A program made the translations under genes and the position numbers. This document shows positions 35,690 through 47,260 of a stretch of 64,000 bases of DNA, piece after piece (position 1 is the stretch's first letter; each line of letters opens with the position of its first letter). The notes under the pieces are model-generated. The model was not told the origin of the DNA, ran no database searches, and was given only the letters and a program-made list of their open reading frames with translations. The DNA is from Takakia lepidozioides (Eukaryota; Streptophyta; Takakiopsida; Takakiales; Takakiaceae): positions 47,165,053 through 47,229,052 of the forward strand of contig CM060732.1 of NCBI GenBank assembly GCA_030704615.1, given 5' to 3'.

Positions 35690-36460
35690 CCAACTTTGTG
35701 TCTATTCCTTATTTCGACAATTTGAAATCATCTTATGAGTTGAAGGTTTTTCCAGGTCCAATGAAACATCTGGCTTTCAGCCTGTTGACGGCTTGTACTT
35801 TCAGGTTTGGGAGTGCAAGAAAGGAAGGAAGGGCTAGTTTCCCTGTAGGGCATGTGTGGAGTATGCTTCCAGCCCGCTGAAGCGTGTATTTTCAGGTTGG
35901 TGGGTGCAAGAAAGAAAGCAAAAGGGCTGATTCTCTGGTGGTGAGAGTGGGGCATGTGTGGAGCATGCCTTCAGTCCAATGGGCTTTTGTTTTCAAGCTT
36001 TAGAGAACTAGAAGAGAAGGTAAGGGGCTGATCTGCTCTTATGTGACAGTCCGACACTTGTAGAGCGTGTTTTGAGTTGGGGTTTCAACCTCAAGCCTAG
36101 ATAGAGCATGGCTCTTGAAGTGGCAGGTGTAGGGGGCTGGAATAGGCTCTAAGACAGATGCTATAGCCAAGGGAAACGCTTGAATGAGTGCTCACAAGGG
36201 CTGGAAACCAGCAAGGCTTGGTTGTTTGCCATTGAGTTTAGTGGCGTGTTTGGGGAGTCTAAGTGAGAAAGAAGGCTTGGTTTGTGGCAACCATCTTCCT
36301 CATGGCTTAGAGCTACTATTGGTGGTGTGTAGGAGCCAAAAGAGCAAGAATACCTTGCTGATTTCTTCACAGCCGCCATAGCTCGGTGCAAAGAAGCCTA
36401 GAGTCCAAGAGACACAAACCCTAGCTTGGCGTGGCTAAACCCCTTGGAGAAATGGCTAAA
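35690..36460. other. Stretch with no recognised gene
   Basis: Contains loose repeats of TTTCAGGTTTGGGAGTGCAAG-type sequence (near 35,800 and 35,890). No continuation of the ParB-like gene and no CACTA terminus is evident. Confidence 0.4.
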
Positions 36461-36465
36461 CTGTC

Positions 36466-36965
36466 ATGAGTGGCCTGTGGGGCTGTGACGGGCTGTGGTG
36501 GGCTGTGACAGGCTGTGCCCTGTGGCCTGTGGGGCTATGACGGGCTGTGATGGGCTGTGATGGGCTGTGGCGGGCCGTGACAGGCTGTGCCATGTGGCCT
36601 GTGGGGCTGTGATGGGCTGTGACAGGTTGTGGCGAGCTGTGAGGGGCTGTGAGGGGCTGTGACAGGCTGTGCCCTGTGGCCTGTGGGGCTGTGACGGGCT
36701 GTGATGGGCTGTGACAGGCTGTGGCGGGCTGTGATAGGCTAAGCCCAGTGGCCTGTGGGGCTGTGATGGGCTGTGAGGGGCTGTGACAGGCTGTGGCCTG
36801 TGGCCTGTGGCTGTGCTGTGACGGGCTGTGACAGGCTGTGGCGAGCTGTGAGGGGCTGTGAGGGGCTGTGACGGGCTGCGGCCTGTGGGGCTGTGACCTT
36901 GTGACCTGTGTGGGGCTGTGATGGCTGTGTGACCAGTGAGCTGTGTGGGCCTGTGCTGACTCGTG
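36466..36965. repeat. Minisatellite, core GGGCTGTGA
   Basis: About 500 bp of tandem GGGCTGTGAC/GGGCTGTGAT units with GTGGCCTGTG spacers. The minus-strand open frame across it (HSPSQP repeats) is a by-product of the repeat. Confidence 0.95.
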
Positions 36966-37617
36966 GAGGCACTGGTGGGCTGCCTAAGGACTGACATGTG
37001 GTCTTGAAGGCCGAATTTTGAAGCTCGTGGAGGGCGGTTTGAGGAGTATCTTCATGATATTCCCAGGGTCATGCAAGTAAGGGAAGAGAGGAGAGGAAGA
37101 GTGTTGGGATGAGGGCATGCTGGGGTTAGGCATTGCTTTAGCTTCTCTTCCTCGTAGTTTCCACCCTCTCATTAGGCCAAGACCTTTCCGTAGGTGGAGG
37201 CAAGAGTCAGTCTGGGTTTGGGCTGGGGTGTTCTTGCAGGAGCAACACCGTGGAGTTGTTTTTGGTGTGGGGGAGTTGTCGTTCTGATTTCTTGTGTTTG
37301 GATCCCCTCCATACCTGCATGCTTGACTGTGCGCCATGCTAGTTTTGTGTGGGCGCTTGTTTTTATAGATGATTGGTCCGGATTTGATCACCGGCCAGTC
37401 CTAGAGCATGCTGTCGATGGTGAGGCTGGGGTGATGACCAGCCAGACCATCATTGTTTCTCCTGTGGTGAGGTTGGAGGTGATGACCAGCCAACCATAGG
37501 AGTGCTTGCGGTGGATGCAAGTACAGGTGTAGGCTATGTTAGGAACTTAGTATTCCAAACCATAAGCCGCAACAGGTTCTCTACCCGGTTACCTTGTGGA
37601 GAGGGGGTTAGGGACAT

Positions 37618-39081
37618 GTTCATGACCGGTTGAGTGTCAACACGGAGGTGCCACTAGTTGCTGGGGACAGTGCCGGTTTGAGCACTAGCGATACTAGTGG
37701 GTACACGAGACGAGGTGTGTGGTTTAGGCCACCTTCACCTCCTGTGTCTTCTACGGAAGGTTCTGATTCGGATTGTGAATCAGGAGGACTCATACCGACG
37801 GTGCAAGTTGTTTCTTTGCCATTGTTGTGGGACACAATGGAGGAGATGTATGGAGCTACCAAGGGGCCACGAAGGTACTCTGGGGCGGTGGGCACCATCG
37901 AGTTGGATGATTTTATCCAAGAGTTTGATAGTTGGTGTGATTTGCAGCAATGCACAATCCACAACTATTTACGCCTTTCATGGCATGGAAGCGGTTGTTT
38001 CAGCACCTTGAGGGCCGCCTATGGATGATTACCATGAGTTCAGGCAGGGGCATGAGGTTGAGATCGAGGAGTGGATGATGTACTAGTCACCCGACTATAT
38101 CTCCATCACTAAGGGCACTAGAGCCACGAGGGCAGTGGCTACACCTGCCGCTGCACCGGCAGCTTCAGCGAGTAGCAGTGGGACTGGTGGGACTGGTGGT
38201 ACAGTAGCTATGACGTCCACCCAAGCCACTACCGCACCAGCACTAGTACCCGTGCCTGCCTTCAACCCTGTTGTGGAGTTCTTCGAAGAGTTGAGAGGGA
38301 ACTACCAAGGGGTGAGGACAGAGAAGTTGCGGAGCTTGCAAGAGTTCCAACGGAAGCCGACCGAGAGCTTGAGGGAGGCTTTCACTCGCATGAGGCGCTT
38401 GATAAATGTAACCCAAGGGGTTACGGAAGCTAAGGCAGTCCAATTCTGGTATGGGATATTGGACAAGGAGCTGAGAGAAAGGGTGCGGGATGCAACTCTC
38501 CTACAAGCGGCCCAACCCACCTTAGCAAATGCGTTTTGCTGGCAGAGTGGATAGAAGCTCAACATGGTGGAGGAACGAGTGGTCATGGTAGGATTTGCTA
38601 AGGAGACACCACGGGGTAGTGGTGATCCTAGCCAACCACTACCTCAACGTGCTCAAGGCAACAAGGGGGCTCAGGTGAAGCTCAGGGAAGGGCAGAGAGG
38701 ACCTCAGATGCAGGGGTCTCTCCCTTCATTTGCTGGCCAACAACGGGCAGATGTGGTGTGCTGGACATGTGGAGGACCCCATGTCAAGAAGGATTGCCCA
38801 GAGGGAGGCAAAGGGCCGGCACATGCACAGCCTGCACAGTTGCAGTATGGGCATTGTGGCAAGCACGGGCATGGAGAGGCCCAGTGTTATGGTTTGCATC
38901 CTGAGTTGCGCCCAGGCCAGTTCCAAAGGAACAATGGTGGCCGGGGCGAGGTGGAGCAGCCCAGAGAGGACGAGGTGGCCAGCCACGAGGTGCAGGCCAA
39001 GGGCAAGCTCAACATGGCCAAGGACGCGGAGGTCAGGGTGTTGACCAAGGCATGGCCAACCGGCTTCAGCAGTTAGAGTAG
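37618..39081 (+). pseudogene. gag region of the gypsy element
   Basis: N-terminal residues MEEMYGATKGPRRYSG, then a capsid-like part (VVEFFEELRGNYQGV, LQEFQRKPTESLREAFTRMR). The nucleocapsid has one intact zinc knuckle, CWTCGGPHVKKDC (38,760). A second (YGHCGKHGHGEAQC) has lost its first Cys to Tyr. A coiled coil (RLQQLE*RLAAM) follows. Breaks: frameshift near 38,000, TAG at 38,084, frameshifts near 38,530-38,600, TAG at 39,079. Confidence 0.8.
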
Positions 39082-39472
39082 AGGCTCGCTGCCATGGCTA
39101 CAGCTCAGGTGGTACCGGCTCTAAGGCCGGATGGTCCACCTCCTGCTCCTGATGGAGCAGATATGGGAGGCATGGGATTCATGTGTGGAGCAGCACTACC
39201 ACTAGTGCAGGTGGAGTCTGCTGCAGCCGTGACTCGAGGAGCAGCACGAGTTCCTGAGCCACGAGGTGCAGAGATGGAGTTGGATCCACAGCGTGGGGAG
39301 CAAGCCGTCAGGCTAGGCTTCCTCAGTCATTCACATTGGCGGAGACAGTGTCGACGCCATCCATGGCACCTAGTTCTCGCCCGACTTTTACCGAGGCGGA
39401 GGTTACTATGCCATTAGGGAGAGCTACACGGGTAGCACCACTACCTAGTGTTGCCAAGGCTAGGCAGCTAGT

Positions 39473-40246
39473 GTGTTGCTAGGAGCGGCCACATCTGTGT
39501 GCCAGGCTCCATTGTTCTCGGCTACCATGATTGCGACGCCGGGGGTAAGACCAGTTGAGGTGTTCAGGCTGGCAGCTACACTCTGTGAGAGTGGGGAGGT
39601 TACTTCATCTTCTGTGGAGATAGTGGGAGGTGTAGTGCCGGAGGGATCCTCGGATTTGAGGGTCAAGACTGCCACGGCGCCATGGCAAGCTGCAACTGCC
39701 AGGTTGATGGAGCTGCCAGCTAGGCCAGCCATTGAGCGCGCCATGGTGACACCTGGAGTTGTCATGTTAGACAACCAGGATGACATTTTCTGTTTGAGTG
39801 GACCGGCAGGCAAGAGGTACCGGCCATTGCGGGTCTTGTTGGACTCGGGAGCTCAGCCACTGATGCTGGGCAGAGCTGCTATTGCAGGCTTGGGCCTCAC
39901 GGAGGCGGATATGGAGCCTTGTCCTTTCCAGATATAGACGTCTCTGGGAGGATCGGAGCAGGCTCGGGGCATGACACGGCATGAGTTGGCTATCAGACTA
40001 CGGCCGGATCACCCTACAGATGGCTCAGTGATGCGAGCCAAGGCCATTGTGACAGACGCGGTCTCATACGATGTCTTGGTTGGTGGGGGGGCAGTGTTGT
40101 ACCCCATGGGCTTCACCCTGGATTTTTGGGAGGAGTCAGCTTCCTATAGGCCTGCATGGCAGTCAGGGGAGGGCCGACGTGTGCAGCTCCCTGTGACGTT
40201 CATAGGAGGAGTTGCGGTTGCCCAGCGAGGCAAGATGCGACACTAG
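39473..40246 (+). pseudogene. Retroviral-type aspartic protease of the gypsy element
   Basis: The active-site motif is LRVLLDSGAQPLMLG (near 39,835, the D-S-G triad). The second half is VTDAVSYDVLVGGGAVLYP (near 40,050). A TAG at 39,935 interrupts the frame and the next ends at 40,246. It would cleave the gag-pol polyprotein. Confidence 0.8.
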
Positions 40247-40539
40247 CAGCATTCACAGCGGCAGTGAGTTGGCCTAGAGAGTTGCTTGAGGGCAACGCTC
40301 ATTCAGAGGATGTGCCACCTCCGAGAGAGCAGGATGACATGTATGGTATGGTGGAGTTGCCTACCATGGTTGCTTAGACTCCATTGTGGGGCACGAGCAA
40401 GAATTTGCAGCGGGATGCTGATCGACGGGTGCAACAAGCCTGGGTGGAGGCTTTTGTACCGTCAAAGAGGGAGGAGTGCGGGGATTGCACCAGGACCACC
40501 TCAGTTGTCTCCATTGGACACCACACCTATTGTGTGGCA

Positions 40540-41510
40540 GTATCCGGATGAAGACATTTGTCTTCTGGACTTGTTTGGCGGGATCAGCACCGGATTGGCT
40601 GCTGTGTTACAGGCAGGTGTACGAGTTCGGCGTTACCTGTATGTGGAGAGGGATGAGACTGCACGACGTGTTTCACTTCGCCATGTTGCTCAGTTGGTGC
40701 AGCGGTACCCTGAGTTGTTGTTGGTGTCTGCAATTCGTGGATATCAGCAGGCCTTGCCAGCAGACATTTCGTTGCTGGGGGCGCAGGATTTGGAGCGGGT
40801 TGGCTCCATTGATCTGGTAGTGGCAGGTTGGCCCTGCCAAGGCATTCATCAGCCGGGCATGACAATGGATTGCGAGACTCGAGGTCGGGTCTGTTTTGGG
40901 AGATGGTGCGGGTTTTGCGCCACTTGCAGCTTCATCAAGCTGTATCTCCAGCATACATCTTGGAGAATGTGCCACTGATGGGCGATTCTCAGGCCAGGGT
41001 GATGGCCAGTGTGCATCAAGTCGTGGCTTGGGTCAGCAGTATTGCTAGATGCAGCTACAGTGGGGTCACGGGCTCATCGTCCACGGCTATGGTGACTAAC
41101 TTGATGCCACCCGCACTGCTCAAGCGTGCATTTGATGGGGTGCAGCGGCCAGCACATCTCAACAGTGGATAGCATTCTTTGACACAGGGAGGCAGTCTCA
41201 GTGTGTGAGACACGATGACCGTTTGCCTTTGGCAGTGGTCAACAAAGTGGGTCAATCACGAGCAACATTACCACATTGTTCAGCTTCCCAGGATCGCATG
41301 CTTTCCGGGATAGTGGACCTGGCCTAGGTGGGATGCTCAGTTGTTGCAGCAGTTAGTGGAGCCTAATGCTGACGAGCGTGAGCAGACATGGGTTTTACCA
41401 CTGGTACCACGGCGGTGTTGTCTCTTTCTGAGGCATCACGTCGTCAAGTATTGGGGCAAGCAATGGATCTCAATTGCTTGACCTGGATTATCAGCTTGGC
41501 TATGGCTGAG
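40540..41510 (+). pseudogene. Cytosine-C5 DNA methyltransferase domain within the gypsy pol (DNMT3/DRM-like)
   Basis: Motifs of a complete C5-methyltransferase, in canonical order. Motif I is ICLLDLFGGISTGLAAVL (40,557). The acidic AdoMet contact is RYLYVERDETARR. Motif IV is LVVAGWPCQGI with the catalytic Cys (40,820). Motif VI is AYILENVPLMG (40,955). Motif VIII is LLDAATVGSRAHRPRLW (41,045). Motif IX/X-like residues are NADERE, MGFTTGTTAVL and SRRQVLGQAMDLNCLTWI (41,370-41,500). The short target region, a G-R-Lx(F)-E stretch before ENV, and AHRPR followed by W-TNL resemble DNMT3/DRM more than DNMT1 or CMT. Frameshifts near 40,860, 41,040, 41,090 and 41,385 inactivate this copy. Its position between protease and RT indicates that it belongs to the element. 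It would methylate cytosines, possibly in the element's own DNA. Confidence 0.85.
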
Positions 41511-41954
41511 AGTAAGCAGAGTACGGGGAGACACTTCCCTCGATGGTCTCTCTGCTACAGAGAGGTACAGGCAGGGTGGGGGCGAGCATGTGAGGACCAC
41601 GGGGTGCATGCATCCATGACACACGTGGGATGTGCTCGAGGTTTAGAGGGAGTTGGCAGCCAAGGTGGCGATGAAAGATAAGGTTGGGGATTTTTCTCGG
41701 GTGGAGGAAGTCTTGAGGATGAGATGATGGGGAAGGATGAGGCCTTGTCACTGACTGAGCAGGTAGGGAGTACTGCTCAAGAGGTTGCAACATAGCAACC
41801 ACTGGACGCGTCCTCTACCTCTAAGCCCACTAGACTTAAGGTTGCAGTTACGGAGGACAATTGGGAGCCTGACATTGGACCCATTGTCACCGGAGGAGAG
41901 AGACGACGTATACGGCGGTTCCTGAGGGCTTACAGGAATTGCTTTGCCTTCAGT

Positions 41955-43300
41955 TTGAAGGACTTGGGAGCATTAAAGGGTCAAGAGATCCGTATTGAGT
42001 TGGCCACTGACACGCCAATTTTTCGGAGACCCTATAGATACAGTGACATGGAGAGGTCTTTGATTCAGATGAGGACTCAAGATCTCTGGGAGGCAGGTTT
42101 GGTGGAGCTCTCTGGTGGAGAGTATGCTTCAGCCACAGTGATGCCAGCCAAGAAGGATGTCTATGGCAATTGGACGGAGAGACATATGTGCGGTGATTAC
42201 CGGCCTGTAAATCGTCAGACCAAGTCCGATAAGTATGCCATGCCAACACCAAAGGAGATCTTTGATGCCATTGGGCATGCTAAGGTCTTTAGCACTTTGG
42301 ATTTACGATCCGGATATCACCAGTTGTCAATCAAGGAGGCGGACAAGCAGAAGACGACATTCTGGGGGATCAATGAGCACGGCAAGGATTGCCTATATCA
42401 GTGGCGGTTCTTACCATTTGGGCTTAAGAATGCTCCTGCAGAGTTTCAGAGAGTCATGGATAGGATTCTAGCAGGGGTGGACTTTGCTCGATGCTACATA
42501 GATGATATCATCATCTTTAGTGTTACGATGGAGGAGCATGAGATACACCTTCAGGTGGTGTTGGAGCGCTTGAGAGCGCAGGGATTGAAGTTGCATCCGG
42601 GGAAGTGCAAGTTTTTCCATAACCAGATTGAGTATCTGGGTCACATGATATATCCTGGAGGATTGGGGGTACAGCAGACTAAGGTAGAGGCCATTGCACA
42701 AATTCCACGCCCCACGGATGTGAGCCGAGTTTGAGCTTTCATGGGGTTGGCAAACTATTATAGACGGTTTGTCAAAGGATTTAGTACCAGCAAAAGCTCT
42801 AACCAAGCTGACCAAGGTGGACCAGGAGTGGCAGTGGGAAGATGAGCAGGAACGAGCTTTCCAAGAGCTCAATGCGAGGTTGACCTCGGCGCCTATCCAG
42901 AGATGACCTATCAGGGGGCGTCCTTTTCAGCTGCATACGAATTGGAGCATGCTGGGGCTTGGAGCGGTGCTCACATAGGTGGATGATGAGGGAAGAGAGT
43001 TCGTAGTGGCTTATGCTAGCCGCTCGAACAACGCTGCAGAGGCTAAGTACAGCTCATATGAGGGAGAGTGCTTAGCTGCAGTGTGGGCCATGGCACACTT
43101 CAGGTGCTATCTATACGGCAATCTTTTCACCCTTGTCACGGATCACCAACCACTCAAGTGGTTGATGGAGTCAGACAAGCTTACGGGGAAGCTTGCACGA
43201 TGGGCACTCTTACTCCAGGAGTATGACTTTCAGGTTGTGCATCGACCGGGTTTGGTCAATCAGGATGCGGATGGATTGAATCGCAATCCATGCATGAGCC
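41955..43300 (+). pseudogene. Reverse transcriptase and RNase H of the gypsy element
   Basis: RT: HMCGDYRPVNRQTKSDKY, FSTLDLRSGYHQ, LPFGLKNAPAEFQRVM and the catalytic YIDDIIIF (42,497). The frame stops at TGA 42,732-42,734, where related elements have an RAFMGLANYYRRF-like continuation; FMGLANYYRRF follows directly. RNase H: LGAVL, then a TAG at 42,976, VVAYASRSNNAAEAKYSSYE, and TDHQPLKWLM (43,140). Together they would copy genomic RNA to DNA. Confidence 0.92.
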
Positions 43301-43559
43301 AGCAGGATGACACTGGAGCTCGGTGGCATGGTGAGACGGACGAGGAGATGGTGCCGGGATGGCACGCATCTGCATTTTTGTGTATCTTGGCATCGGGAGG
43401 TCAGGTTGGACCTACAATAGAGATGACTGTAGACGGAGTGTCTGAGGACCCTGAGGCTAGTGATGAGCCAGGTGGTGCCAGAGATATACATGAGGATTCG
43501 GCTGTGTTGGACTACCTCCGCACGGGAGACACGGCAGCCACTGTGACTGCCAGGGAGAG

Positions 43560-44760
43560 GGATCGGATCCTGCAACGAGCCAAGAGGTTCAAGTGGGAGG
43601 GGATACACCTACTTCGAGTGTGGGAGGATGGTCGGGTGAGGATTGTGCCTCACCCCACACAGCGTGCACGGTTAGTGTTGCATGCCCATGAGGAGTTGGG
43701 GCATTTTGGAGTGCGACGCACTCACAGTTTACTGCAAGGGCAGTATTGGTGACATGGTATGCATACAGAGGTGCAACAGTACGTGGCTAGGTGCATGGTG
43801 TGTGACAGGGTATGTGCTTCATTCAACACCCCTACACCACAGTTGCATCATTTACCAATCATGGGATTGGGCTACAGGTGGAGTCTTGACTTCGTAGGAC
43901 CGTTGCCACTGACTATGCGCCACCACAGATATGTGTTGGTGATGGTGGAGCACTTCTCCAAGTGGATTGAGTTGGTTCCATTGCCTGACAAGGCTAGTGA
44001 GAGGGCTGCGTATGCATTCTTGGATCGTGTGCTAGCCGATTTGGTGCTCCAGCTGAGGTACTCACGGACCAAGGGAGAGAGTTCTTGGGGGAGTTTCAGG
44101 CTTTGTGTAATAAAACCTTGATAAACCACCGCACCACTTATCGGGATCATCATGAGGCCGATGGCTTAGCAGAGAGAGTTGTTCAGACGGTGAAGAGGGA
44201 TTTGCGCAAGTATGGCTTGCAGAAGGGACACCTAGGAGATTGGGATCTTCAGGTTCCTTGGTTAGCCATGGGCTACATGTTTAGCAAACAAGCATCACTT
44301 GCTTCCTTCTCACCATATTTCCTTCTCTTTGGCCGAGAGCCGGATTTGCCTGCAGCCATTCGTAGGGACATTGCTCAAGTCCTTAACCTTGACGATCCGG
44401 ACGTGTGGGTATGTGCATGTGATCAGCGTGTAGAGTTGTTCAAGAAAGTCATGCCCATGGCTTTTGAGAACCTTGCCATTGCACAGCACCGTGATACGTT
44501 GAGGTATGTCACTATACGTGGTGGAGGATATCGTCCTGGGGTTCGGAGGTTTAGCCCTGGTGACTATGTTTATTTGCAGCAGACTGCTCATACGACTCTA
44601 GATGTTAATGCAGGGCGTGTTATTCTGAGGGTTCGAGAGGTGTTGCCCTCAGGGGTCCTGATCTTGGAGGGTCGGGATGACATGATTTGGAAGGACCATG
44701 TGCGTAATTGTGCACCATGTCACCTTCCCAATGTCGATGGCAGAGTTGACCCAAACTTGG
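43560..44760 (+). pseudogene. Integrase of the gypsy element
   Basis: Zinc-binding HHCC domain: H in ELGHFGVRRTHSLL, Cys pair in CMVCDRVC. Core D,D,E: SLDFVGPLPL (43,890), EVLTDQGREFLGEFQ (44,060), DGLAERVVQTVKRDLRKYG (44,160). A GPY-like C-terminal region ends PGDYVYLQQT...VREVLPSGVLILEGRD. Breaks: TGA at 43,750 and a frameshift near 44,037. It would insert element DNA into the genome. Confidence 0.9.
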
Positions 44761-44777
44761 CAGTGGTACCTGCAGGT

Positions 44778-44924
44778 TTGAGGTGCATGCTCTGTGGGTC
44801 TGCCAAAGGGGCATCCACCATGCTGGTGTATGATCGATGCTCAAGGGGTTGGCATATGGGATGCTTGACACCACCTCTTGAGAAGGTTCCTGACGGAGAT
44901 TGGTTGTGTCCACACTGCTTGGGA
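44778..44924 (+). pseudogene. PHD finger at the integrase C-terminus
   Basis: C4HC3 pattern: CMLCGSAKGA...LVYDRCSRGWHMGC...WLCPHC, ending eight codons or fewer before the stop. The third Cys position reads Tyr (TAT), a single base from TGT. PHD fingers read histone H3 tails and could guide integration as chromodomains do in other gypsy elements. Confidence 0.85.
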
Positions 44925-44927
44925 TAG

Positions 44928-46400
44928 TGACAATGGACATGACTGGAAGCAGTTAACAAGACATGGGAGGCCAAGCTCATAGGAGTCAATACATGAGATC
45001 CCAAGCTCAAGTTCACAGGTTGCAAAACGGCGACTAACGATGGGGCAACTCTTGCACCCGGCCTCTTGATCTATCGAGTTTGAGTGTAGTAGGGATAGTG
45101 GTGGAGGACTTAGTGAGGCTATGGTCACTATCACATCTTGTGGCTACTTGGACTTAGAGGGACCTAAGCACCAGCTAGGGCGGCGATTGTGTGGACTAGT
45201 GACTGCCATAGTGGGCAGCATAGTAGCAGCCTTGTGACTGACTAGTTGTAGCCCAGTGGTTGGACTAGTGGCTGGACTAGTGGTGGACTAGTGGTTACTA
45301 GTGTGTGGTGTGCACATGTGTTGTGTGGTTTTGGACAGCGATGTAGTTGTGTAGCGATATGTATGCGCACGACAGGTCCCCCAAAAAAGCACCAGGAAGG
45401 GATGGACAAAGTCCTGATACAAACAAATGAACATACAGGCATATATTATAATGTGTCTATGCAACCATACAACTTATTATAAGCGAAATGCAAACAACAA
45501 CCTTCAATATGTGCATGCATCAAATATGTCATTCACTAATTACATGTATGTGCGCAACGTCACGCATGCAAAGTTTCAAACCCAAAAAAAATCATTTGCC
45601 TCCCCAAGGACGCGTTCACCCTATCAACCAGTTTTTAATATGAAAGAAAATCCTCTCATGCCATTGCACCCATCAAACAGATGTGGCTCAAGCTTCATTT
45701 TTTCCCACATGTGCTTAAATATGTATGCAACACATGTGCAAAGATCCAGCCAAAAAAAAAAACATTTGCCTCCCCAACGACACACTCACCATTGAACCAA
45801 TTTTGAATTAAATCGAATTTAAAAGAATTTAAAATAAATATTTGCATTTAGAAAATATATGATTGCGGTTTTGAGGGGCGTAATGATTTTATTTTTGGCT
45901 CTATTTTGTTTTGTGACATTGGGGTTTGCACCACTACATCCATGCAAAAAATTGGACAAAAAAAAAATGTAAAAAAAAAAGTATGTTTCTAGGGTCACTT
46001 TTACAAAACTCTCTATGAAGATTGCATGAAGTTAAAGATAATTGAACTTTGGAATACAAATGAGAGAACAAAATATGGTTCAGGGTCCAAATGACTTTTG
46101 TTTACTCCCAAATTTTGCACACACATTGCATATGCTATCATTAAGCATATGGCTTGAAAAAAGAAAAAAGAAAAATAAAAAATCATGTGCAGGCGAAACG
46201 CAATTTTCCGTCTCTACGACACGTAGCTGCGTTCAACACTAGAATGACCCATTGAATGAACTTGGTTCAAGCTCATATTTGGTCCACATGTGCATAAGTA
46301 TGTTCAGATCACATATGCAAAGTTGCAACCCACACGAGCAACAAGAAAAATATTTACATCTATCGATTAATCGGATATATACAAAGTACATCATGAGAAT
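44928..46400. other. Element tail, (GGACTAGTGG)n tract and AT-rich degenerate repeats
   Basis: 45,236-45,305 has short tandem GACTAGTGG/GGTTGGACTAG units. From 45,400 the DNA is AT-rich with poly-A runs. It contains at least two or three diverged copies of a 60-80 bp block (CAAGCTCATATTTGGTCCAC, CATGTGCATAAGTATG, GCAAAGTTGCAACCC), near 45,540-45,640, 45,670-45,800 and 46,080-46,340. No gene is seen. It may be intron or flank of the SET-like fragment or remains of an element. Confidence 0.5.
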
Positions 46401-46402
46401 AT

Positions 46403-46770
46403 CTACAATGCCCCTCTACGCGATCCCTGTCTCAAAGAAACCCTATTTCTATCATACACATCCCACTTATGCTGTAACCGGAGGTCCCAATCATCTCGGG
46501 AGAACTCGTATGAGGCAAATAGCTCGCTGCCAGCCCTAATAGTCCGACTAGCACAGGTCATGACAAACATGTACATCCCCTCATAATACACCGACGTGTG
46601 ACCACAAAAGCTCTCATGCCCATCGCTTCGCTCGTCCCATACTACATTGGTTCTCCTAAGATGACCAAAAGAACTGTTGATGAGCCCAGCAACATTGCCA
46701 AAGATATCGGGGTCACCATCACAAAATCTGATCTCAATGGGAGACAAGCTTCTACAATTCTATCTTTGGT
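46403..46770 (-). pseudogene. SET-domain-like fragment
   Basis: The minus-strand frame reads CDGDPDIFGNVAGLINSSFG, TNVVWDE, then YMFVMTCASRTIRAGSELFASYEF. This resembles the C-terminal half of SET domains: the conserved N-x-(A)-G-x-I-N segment, a TNV strand, and the I-x-A-G-x-E-L-x-x-SY signature. Upstream frames close at about 46,770 and no N-SET part is recognised, so the copy is either one exon of a gene or a fragment. SET proteins methylate lysines. I would not assign activity here. Confidence 0.5.
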
Positions 46771-47099
46771 GTTCTTTGATCTGACTGTGGCTGCTAAAAA
46801 AGCTTGGGCATTGCTCTGTGCGGCGATCAAAAGGAAGCCACAACGACAGCCCTCTCACATCCATACCTTCGGAGCAACCTGGGCAAACACGGACTCATTT
46901 GCAAAGTTGATGGCCTTACCTGTGTTTGGGCAGATTCAATCCCCTCCTGCTGGCAAGGAAATATGGGATACCTCTTCAGCCTTCCCAAAATTTGACAGAA
47001 TAGAGATAAATTGGAGGCACATTAGAGCAGGTTCAGCTACCCGTCTTCATTTCCACAGATAGATAAGCAATTCCTACCGGATAGCTAATTAGCAAGAGC

Positions 47100-47260
47100 T
47101 TCCCCTCTTCTTGCCTCATCGGATTCGCCCTGCTCTTCTCCTCCCCTCCCTGCCGCCTCCGTGCACCCTCTCTCTCACCAACCTTCAGCTTCTCTGTTCT
47201 CAGTTCTGTCCACCGTTGTAGATCCAGACCTACTTCCGTTACAGTTAATGGATTCTTGAG
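47100..47260 (+). promoter_or_regulatory. Pyrimidine-rich leader upstream of the TYW gene
   Basis: A CT-rich stretch (CTTCCCCTCTTCTTGCC, then CTCTTCTCCTCCCCTCC) typical of plant 5' leaders. It lies 600-750 bp before the ATG, so a 5' UTR intron is likely. No TATA box is apparent. Confidence 0.3.

Larger units (their letters stand above)
37618..44927 (+). mobile_element. Ty3/gypsy retrotransposon with inserted C5-methyltransferase and PHD domains
   Basis: Domain order on the plus strand: gag with zinc knuckle, aspartic protease, cytosine-C5 methyltransferase, reverse transcriptase, RNase H, integrase, PHD finger. Protease-RT-RNaseH-integrase is the Ty3/gypsy order. The coding region is broken by at least ten stops and frameshifts, so this copy is dead. 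I could not find a pair of LTRs or a convincing primer-binding site. Sequence before 37.6 kb and after 44.9 kb shows no obvious mutual repeat, so the true ends are unknown. Confidence 0.9.

Noticed and set aside
36464-36997. 177-codon HSPSQP-rich open frame
   Set aside because: Translation of the GGGCTGTGA minisatellite.
37060-45400. LTR pair for the gypsy element
   Set aside because: I compared the flanks of the coding region by eye and found no convincing long direct repeat, so no LTRs are annotated.
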